Positions 10,648 through 22,037 are shown, counted from the first letter of the stretch. The stretch is DNA of 64,000 bases from Annona cherimola (GCA_030490835.1 CM059972.1:36807452-36871451); one strand, 5' to 3'. Numbers and translations are program-made. Notes: generated by a model not told the origin, from the sequence alone.

Positions 10648-12223
10648 TGATAACTCGTATTTTTACGAGTTATCATGACCCATTTCAGACTTAATTTGTG
10701 TGTTAGTTCAAGAGATTAGGCTTAGTTTGCACTATTTTAGCTTAATTTTCATCCGCTTTGCATTTTAGGAGCATTAATTAGTTTTTAGGAAATTTTAGCA
10801 TTAATTAGGCCTTTTTAGTTTATTTATTCAGTTTTTCATTTTTTGTAGGAAGGACAGGACGTACGGCAGCAGAGCGGACGAGTTGAAGGCAAGTTGAGGC
10901 ATCCAGAGGCAGGGAGTTGGCGCCTAGGCACCACCCATTGGTGCCCAGGTGCCACCTTACACACCTTGATCATTTGCAGCACACACAGCTAACATGAAGG
11001 AGCAGTCCAGAGAGTTGGCCACTTCATCAACATGCAACTCAATTGAAAACATGGCTGAGACCACAAGTTAGAAACCACTTCCAGGGAATTGGCTCCTAGG
11101 CGCCAGTGCAAAAATCCCTAGGGTTCCAGAATGTGTCTAAACTGCTCCGCACACAGAGAGTTGGCGCCTAGGCGCCAATACGCAGTCGTGTGCCAATATT
11201 ACAGTGCGTAAGGTGCGCAAAAGGAGACTCTATATATAGTTCCTAGGTTCGCGCACGAAAAAAGAAAGAGGAGAGCTGAAGAACAAACTACAGTGCAAGA
11301 GAAAGCGGGAATCAAGATTAAAGCTCGGATTGAAGAAGGAATTCAAGTCCCGTCGGTGGAAACTGCCGAAAAATAGTTTTTCTTATTCTTTCCAAATTTT
11401 TTTCTCTTCCTTATGGATACTTTTTATTTGGATGTATTGGATGTTAAGATCGTATCTTTGAGCTAAACCTCCATTAGATGGATAGTTAGGATGAATTGAA
11501 TTCTAAACTGTATTGTTTCTTGGTTCTTAGAATATTTAAGAATGAATATTTAAGCTTATATATATAATTGCATATAATTTACCTTTGCATGTGTGAGTTT
11601 AATGCTTTTACAAGATTAGTTACCTTGTAAGATAATTTAATTGCTCTATTTACCCTTGGAAAAGGGAGATATTTGCCAGATCCACGTGCAAGGCACAGGT
11701 TTCAACCTTTGTGTAAGGAGAGTTGTTTAACGGATAGGAATATACCGTTAAACCCTGTGTAGTCATTATACAAGTTATGAACTTATCAATTTTACTTTAT
11801 TTAATGGCATGGGAACATAGCACTTAAATAGGGTGTAATTAGCCTTATATACTGTTGGAAGACATATACGAAAATATATGAACTTGGGCTAGTAAATTCA
11901 TATGCAACCCGCTTAACAGGAACCAGAGCAATATAGTTTAGATTCAAGGATTCCGATCTATCCATCTGCCATCCCTAATCAGTAAACTCGCTTTGAGTAT
12001 CCAGTAGTCTCGTGATCTCTACTCAGATTTCTGTTTCACAATCGTGAGCTTAGTTAATTCACAAAACCAGAATTTCACAACCTTCGAAAGCAGTTAAGCT
12101 AAATAATAATTCCGGTTAACAATTCCTCGTGGGAACGATACTCTACTCACTCTTTATTACTTGACACGGATGTATACTTGCGTAAATAGCAAGCAATTTA
12201 ATAGACATATACGCAGCTCGTCA
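10648..12223 (+). repeat. C 5' LTR
   Basis: Starts with a 12 bp perfect inverted repeat (arms TGATAACTCGTA and TACGAGTTATCA, four-base loop) and ends GCAGCTCGTCA. Between about 10905 and 11185 it carries GGCGCC-type repeats, including the 16 bp palindrome TGGCGCCTAGGCGCCA near 11163. TATA-like CTATATATAG lies at 11230-11239. Compared with the 3' LTR, it lacks about 33 bp of GGCGCC repeats after GAGAGTTGGC near 11020. Otherwise the two LTRs are very similar by eye. Confidence 0.95.
11230..11239 (+). promoter_or_regulatory. TATA box of the C 5' LTR
   Basis: CTATATATAG, conserved at 19757-19766 in the 3' LTR, shortly upstream of a GA-rich stretch (AAAGAAAGAGGAGAGC). Likely the core promoter of the element. 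Confidence 0.55.
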
Positions 12224-12229
12224 AGTTTT

Positions 12230-12247
12230 TGGCGCCGTTGCCGGGGA
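12230..12247 (+). other. C primer-binding site (tRNA-Asp)
   Basis: TGGCGCCGTTGCCGGGGA, six bases after the LTR end. It is complementary to the 3' end of plant tRNA-Asp and is the usual primer site of Athila-type elements. Confidence 0.9.
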
Positions 12248-12398
12248 ACTGTTTAACCAATTATATTTAGTTTTATTGCTTTCTTGTATAATTCTGTAGA
12301 ACATCTTCTTTTCATTATTTCTTTTAGATTAGAATTTCTTTTCTTTTTCTTTCTGCTAGTTCAAATTCATTAGTTTTTGCTGAGTTATCTCATATTGC

Positions 12399-14208
12399 AT
12401 GCGTTGAGGCAGAGCCGGAATGGAGACTGTCATCCCTTTTGATCCAAAACCTGAATGAACCTATTTGAGAAGGTGCCGAAAGAGCAAGGAGGGTAGAAAT
12501 CAACTGCATACGATAGAGCGTATCGAGAACCAAGACGATAATGTCCATGCAAACTAGCCAGAAAACTAGAGGATCGAGATCCCAAATCATCCACCTAAAG
12601 AAGATTTGGACCAGCCAATTTCGGATCTGATTGCGCTTGGCTAAAATGCTATTTAGACTAGCATTGCACCTCCTCCAATCGACACCAACAATTTTGAAAT
12701 CAAATTGGTGATTTTCCAGATGCTCCAATCTATCGGGCAATTTGGAGGTCTTGCATCTGAAGACCCATACCATCATTTGCGGAATTTTCTGCAGATTATG
12801 AACACTTTCAAGCAGAACGGAGTCTCCGACAAAGCAATACGACTTCGAACGTTTCCATTTTCTCTGCGTGACCGAGCTTCCGAGTGGCTAGACTCTTTGC
12901 CACCTAACTCCGTCAACACATGGAATGACTTGGCTCAGAAATTCCTAGAAAAATACTTTCCACCAGCCAAGTTAGCCAAGCTGAGAATGGATATAGTCTC
13001 GTTCAATCAACATGGCGAGGAGACCCTATTAGAGGCATGAGATCCTTTCAAAGACCTACTCCGAAAGTGCCCACATCATAGAATTCAGCCATGGGTACAA
13101 ATTCAGATTTTCTATAACGGTCTCCAGGATTCCACCCGTCACATGGTGGATTCTTCATCGAACAGATCTCTGCTACGAAAAAGCTATCGGGAATCATATG
13201 CCCTGCTCGAAAATATGGCGGCCAACACTTATCAATTGCCATCAGACAGAAGTAGAGGTGCAGGTCTACTTCAACTGGACATAGTTTCATCGATAAAAGC
13301 CCACATCGACGCTTTGTCTCGGCAAATTCAGAACTTGTCCAGGCCAGCCAACGTCTGTGCGTTCGGGACGTCAACACCACAGTAGTCGACAGCATCAGAC
13401 ATTTGCACGTGGTGTGGTGAATTTGGACATCCCAGTGATGAATGTGCCTCCAACTCGGAGTCCATTAATTATGTGGGAAATTTTCAGAGAAATCCAGCTA
13501 ATCAGTATGGAAACAATTACAACCCAGGTTGGACAAATCATCCTAATTTCTCATGGAACAATCAGACGAGGCCGAATCAGCCACCTGGATTCCTGCGGCA
13601 GCAGCCGTAGCAACAGCCCACAAGACCAATGCAGTTCACTCCACCACCGCGAGAAGAAAAGAAATCGGATCTGAAAAATCTCTTCATGCAGTTTATGCAA
13701 TCCCAGATCATGATGAATAGGAACTTGGAAGCTCAGATAGGCCAACTGGCCTCAGCCCTGAACAACCGACCACCAGGATCGTTGCCGAGCGACACCGAGC
13801 AAAACCCGAAAGGCAAAGGCAAAGAACAAGTCCAAGCAGTCATATTGCGTAGTGGAAAGCAGTTACCAGACCCAACTCCACCAGAGTTGGTGACTGAACC
13901 CACTAACCCTCTGATTCAGCAATCAAAGAAGACAAAGGAACCAGCTGCAACTCAGAATCAAACAGATGCTGAAATCGCCACGAATCCAAGGCTGCCTCCT
14001 CCATTTCCTCAGTGATTCAAAAAATCTAAAAAGAAGGGTCAGTTCAAGAAATTTCTCGAGGTACTGAAGCAACTACACATTAATATACCTCTTGTCGAAG
14101 CCTTAGAACAAATGCCGAGCTACACCAAATTCATGAAAGACGTGCTATCAAAAAAAAGGCGGTTGATGGAATTCGAGACAGTGGTGCTAACAGAGGAAAC
14201 CAGTGCAA
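12399..14208 (+). pseudogene. C gag
   Basis: A single reading frame can be followed from ATG at 12399 for about 1.8 kb without a frameshift, broken only by ten stop codons (12405, 12456, 12555, 12567, 12642, 12654, 13038, 13383, 13608, 14013). Domains: N-terminal IPFDPKPE...TYLRR block, Retrotrans_gag (12705-13140; EDPYHHLRNFLQI, ASEWLDSLPPNSVNTWNDLA, FLEKYFPPAKLAKLR), one CCHC knuckle CTWCGEFGHPSDEC (13404-13445), an Asn/Pro/Gln-rich segment, and a lysine-rich C-terminus. Forms virus-like particles in the family. Frame shifts at about 14205 into protease. Confidence 0.9.
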
Positions 14209-14957
14209 AGGAAGCTACCTCCTAAACTCAAGGACCCAGGGAGTTTCACAATCCCGTGCACAATTGGCAACCGGTATTTCGGGAGAGCATTATGCGACTT
14301 GGGAGCCAACATTAATCTCATGCCCTAGTCCATTTTCTGAAAGTTGGGCCTCGGGGAAGCTCGACCTACCATCATGACGCTACAACTGGCGGATCGATTC
14401 ATTACATTCCCGGAAGGTATTATTGAGGATGTCCTTGTCAAGGTGGACAAATTCATTTTTCTGGCAACTTTTATTATCCTGGATTATGAAGAGGATCGAG
14501 ACGTACCTATCATTCTGGGTCGACCTTTCCTTGCTACAAGTAAAGCCATTATCGATGTACAGGCTGGAGAGCTGACCATGCAGGTTCAGAAGGAACACGT
14601 TACTTTTAGCGTGTTTAAGGCAATACAGTTACCAAATGATCCCGAGAAATGTCTAATGATCGACATGGTGGACTCAGCAGTCCAAGCCGAATTCTAAATT
14701 TCAGCTTTCAAAGACATCCTAGAAGCATTACTCGTTGGGGGAGGCAACGAATCTGATGAAGAGCTATCAGAGATGATATACTATTTGCAATAACCTCCAA
14801 CACTCCAGCGATACTCGCAGAAATTTGAATTGTTGGAGCTCAAGCCAAATTCTTTAAAGAAAATGAAGCCATCAATTGAAGAGCCACCTATCCTGGGCTG
14901 AAACCTCTGCCAAAACACCTCAGATATGCCTTCCTGGGAGCAGAATCTTCACTCCCG
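14209..14957 (+). pseudogene. C pol: aspartic protease and linker to RT
   Basis: Starts in [19 protein letters not shown]; the active site is [10 protein letters not shown] (DLGA at 14296-14307), with stops at 14326 and 14338. An open piece 14344-14697 has TLQLADRF, DVPIILGRPFLATSKAIIDV and ELTMQVQKEHVTFSVFKA. The linker contains SIEEPPILG, the Athila spacer before RT. The same blocks occur in L at 63535-64000 on the minus strand. Catalytic Asp is present. Confidence 0.85.
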
Positions 14958-15800
14958 GTGATTATCTCTTCGGCACTTGATACCGTGCAAGAAGAAAAAC
15001 TGCTTCAAGTACTCAGAGATCACAAAAAGGCTATGGGATGGACTATAGCAGACATCAGGGGCATCAACCCATCCTTCTGCATGCACAAAATTCAAGTAGA
15101 AGAGAATTCCAGGCCCTCTATCGAAGCACAGAGAAGACTAAACCCAATTATGAAAGAAGTGGTTAAAAAGGAAATCATCAAATGGTTAGATGCAGGCGTG
15201 ATATAGCCGATCTTCTATAGTTCTTGGGTCAGCCTGGTGCAGTGCGTCCCAAAGAAAGGTGGCGTGACGGTCATCTCCAACGAAAACAACGAGCTAATCC
15301 CGACCAGAACAGTTACTGGTTGCCGAGTTTGCATGGACTACCACAAGCTGAATAAAGCTACCCGAAAAGATCATTTTCCACTTCCATTCATTGATCAGAT
15401 GCTGAACAGGCTAGCAGGATGTGAATTCTACTGCTTTCTGGATGGTTATTCAGGTTACCATTAGATTATGATAGCACCGAAAGACCAAGAAAAAACCACG
15501 TTCACATGCCCTTATGGCACATTCGCATTCAGGCGAATGTCGTTTGGCCTATGCAATGCTCCAGGCACATTTCAGCGATGTATGATGGCTATTTTCACGA
15601 ATATGGTGGAAGATTTTCTGGAAGTCTTCATGGACGATTTCTCGGTATTCAGAAATTCCTACGACGAGTGCTTAACCAATCTGTCAAAGATGCTCCAGCG
15701 ATGTGAGGACACGAACCTAGTTCTTAACTGGGAAAAGTGTCACTTTATGGTACAAGAAGGCATTGTACTTGGTCACAGGGTCTCTAAATAAGGAATCGAA
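14958..15800 (+). pseudogene. C pol: reverse transcriptase
   Basis: Three open pieces in nearly the same register. The first has MGWTIADIRGINPSFCMHKI and IIKWLDAGVI; the second has VQCVPKKGGVTVISNENNEL, then GCRVCMDYHKLNKATRKDHF and LDGYSGYH; the third has FTCPYGTFAFRRMSFGLCNA and catalytic VFMDDFSVF (FMDD at 15627-15638). Stops lie at 15204 and 15465 (CAG to TAG). Active-site aspartates are intact. Confidence 0.9.
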
Positions 15801-16429
15801 GTGGACAAAGCAAAAATCGAGACGATCGAGAAGCTGCCTCCACCCACCTCAGTCAAGGGCATTCGTAGTTTCCTGGGACATGCAGGATTTTATAGACGAT
15901 TCATAAAAGACTTCTCAAAGACAGCTAAGCCATTATGTTCACTGCTCGAAAAAGATACACCATTCGAATTCACCAGTGAATGCATGGAAGCCTTCCAGGA
16001 GTTGAAAAAGAAACTAGTATCTGCACCAATCATTATCTCTCCAACGTGGAATCTGCCCTTCTAATTAATGTGCAATGCAAGTGACTATGCAATAGGAGCG
16101 GTATTGGGGCAGCGAAAAATAGGGTCTTCCATTCCATCTACTACGCTAGCAAAACCTTGAACGAGGCACAAATGAACTACACTATAACCGAAAAGGAATT
16201 ACTAGCAGTGGTATTTGCATTCGATAAATTCAGAGCATATCTGGTGGGCACTAAGGTGATAGTTTACACAGACCATTCAGCCATCAAATATCTGATCGAG
16301 AAAATAGATGCAAAACCACGTCTGATCCGATGGGTCTTACTACTACGGGAATTTGATCTCGAAATCAAAGACCGAAAGGGAGATGAAAATAAGGTCGCTG
16401 ACCATCTGTCCCGCATTGAAGGACACTAG
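15801..16429 (+). pseudogene. C pol: connection and RNase H
   Basis: AKIETIEKLPPPTSVKGIRS and FLGHAGFYRRFIKDFSK form the connection. RNase H follows with a damaged [12 protein letters not shown] block near 16080-16110 (frameshift), then [53 protein letters not shown]. The last segment marks the end of RNase H in Athila-type pol. Confidence 0.87.
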
Positions 16430-17791
16430 CTAGTTCATGATACTGAGCAGATTCGGGAAGTGTTTCCGGATGAGCAGCTTTTCTCTATTTCCCCAGGCAA
16501 CCCACCATGGTATGCAGACTTCGTCAATTACATCGTCAGCAGAATGCTACCTCCGAGGTTGAATTCACACCAAAAGAAGAAGTTTCTCCACGATGTTAAA
16601 TTTTATTTCTGGGATGATCCATATTTATTTAAACAATGCCCAGATCAATTATATCGGAGATGTATTCCAGAGTGTGAATAGGAAGCATTACTGCAGAGCT
16701 GTCATTCATCACTGTATGGGGGCCACTTTCAAGGAGACAAAACTGCAGCAAAAATACTGCAATCGGGATTCTACTGGCCATCGTTATTTAAGGATGCCCA
16801 CTTTTATGTCAAAAGATGTGATCGATGCCAACGGATGGGTAACATTTCTAAAAGACATGAAATGCCTCTTACTAATATTATTAAAGTAGAAATATTTGAT
16901 GTTTGGGGTATCAATTTCATGGGCACATTCATTCCCTCCTTTGGAAACCAATACATCCTGGTTGCTGTTGATTATGTTTCCAAATGGGTAGAGGCAATCC
17001 CAACTCAAGCAGGCGATGCTAAAACAGTTCTTAGGTTGGTAAAGAAGAATATCTTTACACGTTTTGGCACGCCAAGGGTGATTATTAGTGATGGAGGGTC
17101 TCATTTCTGTAACCGGCAGTTCCTGGCAATTCTACACAAATACGGTGTACGCCACAGAGTGACGATAGCATACCATCAGCAGGCTAACAGACAGGTCGAG
17201 TTGGCCAACAGAGAATTGAAGCAAATTCTAGAGAAAACCATTGGTTCTTCTCGCAAAAACTGGTCCGTCAAACTGGACGACGCACTATGGGCGTACCGAA
17301 CTGCCTATAAAATGCAGTTTGGAATGTCTCCATACCAACTGATTTATGGAAAAGCCTGCCATCTACCGCTGGAGCTGGAGCACAATGCATATTGGGAAAT
17401 TAAAAAACTAAACCTGGATATGCAATAAGCAGGGGAACGCCGATTACTGCAACTCAATGAATTGGTCGAATTTCGGATGCAAGCCTATGAAAATGCCAAG
17501 ATCTACAAAGAATAAGTAAAGAAATGGCACGATAAAAAAATTCTAACACGAAATTTCTAACCAAGTTAGAAAGTTTTTCTCTTCAATTCAAGATTGAAGC
17601 TATTTTCAGGAAAATTCAGATCTCGATGGTCAGGTCCATTCGTGGTGTTAAAGGCAACAGGGAATGGAGCGGTGGAAATATGTAACGAGACATCCGGCAA
17701 TAGTTTTGTTGTAAATGGGCAACGTCTTAAGCATTATATGGGAGATGATTTTCAGCATTGCAAGGAGGTGGTGGAACTGAAAGAAAATTGA
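16430..17791 (+). pseudogene. C pol: integrase
   Basis: The N-terminal linker ([21 protein letters not shown]) leads to the HHCC zinc domain, which is split by a stop at 16679 and a frame change; CDRCQRMG ends it. The core runs 16835-17428. The first catalytic aspartate is lost: the block FDVWGINFMG has Asn at 16913-16915, a G-to-A change in a CpG. The second aspartate (VIISDGGSHF) and the glutamate (RQVELANRE) remain. The C-terminal domain with SRWSGPFVVLKATGNGAVEI and VVNGQRLKHYMGDDF ends at 17791. Confidence 0.9.
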
Positions 17792-19140
17792 ACAGTGAGA
17801 ACGTCGAGCGGAAGACGATAAATTCAGCGCTGGATGGGAGGCAACCCATCAATCATTTTCTATTTAATTTTGTTTTTGTTGTTGTCTTTTCTTTTGTAGG
17901 GAAATTAATTGGAGGTTTTATACCGACACCGCCAGAGGTCCGAGCTTGTTTTGGGCAATCATCACAGCCCCAGCCCGACGACGAGGACGAGACAGAGTTC
18001 GATTCTTGAGGGATTCCCAGTCCTTTCTTTTTGTCTTTCTTTTTGTCTTTCTTTTTGTTTTTCTTTCCTTTTATTTTTACGTCTCATTGTATTTTCATTT
18101 TTAGTTCATATTAGGATCATGCATTGAGGACAATGCATCTCTCAAGTTTGGGGGGGTGTTTAATTCTCAACCATAGGTTAGTTTTGCATTTTAATTTTCA
18201 TGTTTTAGTTTATGTTGCATGCATTTCAAATTCCAACTAATGAAAGTTGTCTTTTGTTTCAATTTATCTGATTGTGAAAATATACAAGGCTGTGATTAAT
18301 TCTGACTTGAAATTGAATTCATGAAAGAATGGGCAATTCAGATTGAAACCAAGTATAAAGCAGGTTGAAATTAACATGTAAAAGAATTATAAAAGGAATT
18401 TCAGAATACATGGTTCTAATTCAATAACAGGCATATCTTTCAGATCAAGATGATGAATACTGAACTAAATAAATGCTAACCTAGTACTTCAACGAGTTTG
18501 AAAATGGTATTATTTCACAGGAATTACTCAAACATGTTCAGTACCCCTAATAAAGCATTAGAAAAAGATAAAAAGGGGGTGGTTGACCTAAGCTGAGTAA
18601 CCGGGACTTGGCATCGACAAATGGCAAGGTTCGCGTAAAAAAGCAAAGGAAAATCACAGTAACAACACTTTAAAAAAAACGGATCTCCAGATATCTTGTA
18701 ATATGGTGAGGAGAATTTTTGCAATAAGTTTATGGGGAAAAAGAATATACAGTTGTTAGAAATTGAATTCAGTGACTTGATACCATTTGCTGTAACCATG
18801 TATTTAGGTTAATACTTGGTTTGCTTGAGTTCATTGAGTTCCTAACCAGTTTTCTGATCGAATGAAAGATTGATGTGTTGAAATATAACTTTGCACTATG
18901 GAATTCTGACACCCACTTGTAACTTGGTTTGGAAAGGAAAATTTATGCCTTGTTTGTATAATGATGGATTTTTCAGGTTGAATTAGTCACGACCTTGTGG
19001 AATGGCTAAGTGGATTGATCAATGCACAATCGGAAGAAAAAGGAGTTGATTTTTATTCTGCATACATTCATTCATTCATACATTCATTCATTCATTTATT
19101 CATTTTGTTTGCATGTGTTGCTCAAGGACTAGCAACATTT
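17792..19140 (+). other. C non-coding region between integrase and polypurine tract
   Basis: About 1.35 kb with no recognisable protein. It opens with the block GGATGGGAGGCAACCCATC, which is conserved in L near 55850 on the minus strand. A CTTTTTGT-type repeat lies at 18025-18070, a polypurine-tract-like string CAAGTTTGGGGGGGTG at about 18145-18160, and a CATT microsatellite at about 19064-19105. Athila relatives may carry an env-like ORF here; I see none. Confidence 0.75.
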
Positions 19141-19153
19141 AAGTTTGGGGGTA
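19141..19153 (+). other. C polypurine tract
   Basis: AAGTTTGGGGGTA directly before the 3' LTR start TGATAAGTCG. Confidence 0.88.
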
Positions 19154-20748
19154 TGATAAGTCGTATTTTTACGAGTTATCATGGCCCATTTAGGATTTAA
19201 TTTGTTTGTTAGTGCAAGAGATTAGGCTTAGTTTGCACTCTTTTAACTTAATTTTCATCTGCTTTGCATTTTAGGAGCATTAATTAGTTTTTAGGCAATT
19301 TTAGCATTAATTAGGCATTTTTAGTTTATTTATTCAGTTTTCTATATTTTGTAGGAAGGACAGGATGTACGACAGCAGAGCTGACGAGTTGAAGGCAAGC
19401 TGAGGCATCCAGAGGCAGGGAGTTGGCACCTAGGCGCCACCCATTGGCGCCCAGGCGCCACCCTACACGCCTTGACCATTTGCAGCACACACAGCTAACA
19501 TGAAGGAGCAGTCCAGAGAGTTGGCACCTAGGCGCCACCTAGGGGCGCCCAGGCGCCACTTCATCAACATGCAACTCAAGTGAAAACATAGCTGAGACCA
19601 CAAGTTAGAAACCACTTACAGGGAATTGGCGCCAGTGTAGAAATCCCTAGGGTTCCAGAATGTGTCTAAACTTCTCCGCACACAGAGAGTTGGTGTCTAG
19701 GCGCCAATATGCAGCCGTGTGCCAATATTCCAGTGCGTACGGTGCGCAAAAGGAGACTATATATAGTTCCTAGGGGTTCGCGCTCGAAAAAAGGAGGAGA
19801 GCTGGAGAACGAATTACAATGCGAGAGAAAGCGGGAATCAAGATTAAAGCTCGGATTAAAGAAGGAATTCAAGTCCCGTTGGTGGAAACTGCCAAAAAAC
19901 AGTTTTTCTTATTCTTTCCAATTTTCTTTCTCTTCCTTATGGATACTTTTTATTTGGATGTATTGGATGTTAAGATCATGTCTTTGAGCTAAACCTCCAT
20001 TAGATGGATAGTTAGGATGAATTGAATTCTAAACTATATTGTTTCTTGGTTCTTAGAATATTTAAGAATGAATATTTAACCTTATATATATGATTGCATA
20101 TAATTTACCTTTGCATGTGTGAGTTTAATGCTTTTACAAGATTAGTTACCTTGTAAGATAATTTAATTTCTCTATTTATCCTTGGAAAAGGGAGATATTT
20201 GCCAGATCCACGTGCAAGGCACAGGTTTCAACCTTTGTGTAAGGAGATTTGTTTAACGGATAGAAATATACCGTTAAACCCTGTGTAGTTATTATACAAG
20301 TTATGAACTTATCAATTTCACTTTATTTAATGGCATGGGAACATAGCACTTAAATATGGTGTAATTAGCCTTATATACTGTTGGAAGACATACGAAAATA
20401 TATGAACTTGGGCTAGTAAATTCATATGCAACCCGCTTAACAGGAACCAGAGCAATATAGTTTAGATTCAAGGATTCCGATCTATCCATCTGTCATACCT
20501 AATCAGTAAACTCGCTTTGAGTATCCAGTAGTCTCGTGATCTCTACTCTGATTTCTGCTTAACAATCATTAGCTTAGTTAATTCACAAAACCAGAATTTC
20601 ACAACCTTCGAAAGCAGTTAAGCTAAATAATAATTCCGGTTAATAATTCCTCATGGAAACGATACTCTACTCACTCTTTATTACTTGACACGGCACGTAT
20701 ACTTGCGTAAATAGCGAGCAATTTAACAGACATATACGCAGCTCGTCA
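19154..20748 (+). repeat. C 3' LTR
   Basis: 1595 bp, starting TGATAAGTCGTA (one mismatch in the terminal inverted repeat) and ending GCAGCTCGTCA, followed by the target duplication CTAGA at 20749-20753. It keeps a fuller GGCGCC repeat cluster than the 5' LTR (19419-19720). TATA-like CTATATATAG is at 19757-19766. Confidence 0.95.
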
Positions 20749-22037
20749 CTAGACTACCATAGCATTTATGTTAAAGCAAGTGGATTAAACAACTTAGTTT
20801 AATGCCATGAGAGGTGTCAAATGGAGGTGAATGGAGCTAAATTTTTTGGTTTTGTTTAAGGGTCAAATCCATGGAAAAGTGAGGATTTAAACGCTTGGTT
20901 TTAATACCTAGTGTGTAGCTCAAATGGAGCTTAGATGTGGTGTCACACCAAGGGACGTCCAAGGGTAGATATGGCATGGAATTTGAATTTTTAAAAATCC
21001 TAAAATGCATGTCTAAGTAGCTAAGACCCTAGGGTAACTAATGGGACATTTAAATGTGCAGAATTTGAGACATAAAAATGTCAAAAAGCAAGCCTAATAG
21101 GGGACGCCCCTAGTGGACAGCAACACACCCATCAATGAGCTGATTTTTGATGATTTTTGTTAAATATTAAATGGGTATTTTACTTGGATATAAAATTGCT
21201 ATGTCAACAAAGGATAAGTTAGAATTAAATTACCCTCATGACATGGGGCAAAGTGAGTCCTAAGGGCTGGTTAAAAATTATAAAAAGGGGACCTTATCCA
21301 AAGGGGACGTCCATTTGCACAAGGGGGAGAAAATTTTCTCAAAATTTTCCAAGTTGTGAAGCAAGCTTGGGGACGTCAAAACCAGCAAGGAAAGAAGGGG
21401 AAAATAGAAGAAAAAAAAAGAGAAGAAAGAGAAGAGGAACCAAGCCAAGGAAGTTGAACTCAAGTTGGATTCAATTCAAATAAGTGAAACTTAGGTTTTG
21501 AATCATTTAAATCAAGATTTCCTCTCTCAAATCATGAACCATGAATATGGTTCATAACGAACTCTTAAAGGATGAGTTATAATGCCTTGATAAGAGTATT
21601 GAATGATTTTTGAATGGTATAAATGAAATCAAGAGTTCAAGAGAGTTAAAAGGGATGTTAGGGTTGATTTTTGAGATAAAATCTATCTTGAAATTGCTTA
21701 AAACCCTGAATCAAGTTGCTGTTTGGTTTGAGCATGATGATTAAGATGTAATTCATGTTCTTTTGGATTACATATGTTGATTTGGTCATTTGTTAATGAT
21801 TTTAGCAAAAATGAAACTTAGGGTTACAAGTATTACCTGATTTTCTCCATTTTTGTGTTAAAAATGATGTAAAGAGGAACTTAAATGGTAAGCAATTCAT
21901 TTATGAATGAAAAATCATGCTAGCATGTCAAAGTTCATGTTTATGAAAGGAATCATGTGCACAAAGCATAAGGTCCACCTTAAAGGTGTAAGCAGACCGA
22001 ATGACCCCCTTTGGTGCGTTCAAGTTGCTAAGATAGG
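20749..22037 (+). repeat. B 3' LTR, segment 2
   Basis: Opens with C's second CTAGA copy, then continues B's LTR. It contains GGACGTCC at 20953 and 21305, a TATA box (TATAAAAA, 21279-21286), a purine-rich stretch at 21390-21460, a block like TTCATAACGAACTCTTAAAG near 21555, and the conserved module CATGCTAGCATGTCAAAG...GGTCCACCTTAAAGGTGTAAG near 21930-22000. Relative to D and I it lacks about 1 kb of the middle LTR. Broken at 22037 by D. Confidence 0.87.
21279..21286 (+). promoter_or_regulatory. TATA box of the B LTR
   Basis: TATAAAAA followed by GGGG; the GGACGTCC palindrome starts 26 bp downstream at 21305, near the expected start of transcription. Confidence 0.5.

Larger units (their letters stand above)
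10648..20748 (+). mobile_element. Element C: complete Athila-like Ty3/gypsy element
   Basis: Full structure visible: target duplication CTAGA on both sides (10643-10647 and 20749-20753), two LTRs of 1576 and 1595 bp, tRNA-Asp primer site, gag, protease, RT, RNase H, integrase, a non-coding 3' region and a polypurine tract. The order and motifs are those of the Athila lineage. No env-like protein is recognisable after integrase. All ORFs carry stops, so mobility would need help from other copies. It is inserted in the 3' LTR of B. Confidence 0.95.

Noticed and set aside
17758..18009. 83-codon ORF after C integrase as an env-like protein
   Set aside because: It starts inside the integrase C-terminus in another frame, with no signal peptide or membrane segment; probably chance.
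19064..19105. CATT repeat as a satellite or telomere-like repeat
   Set aside because: A short simple microsatellite inside element C; no telomere motif is present.
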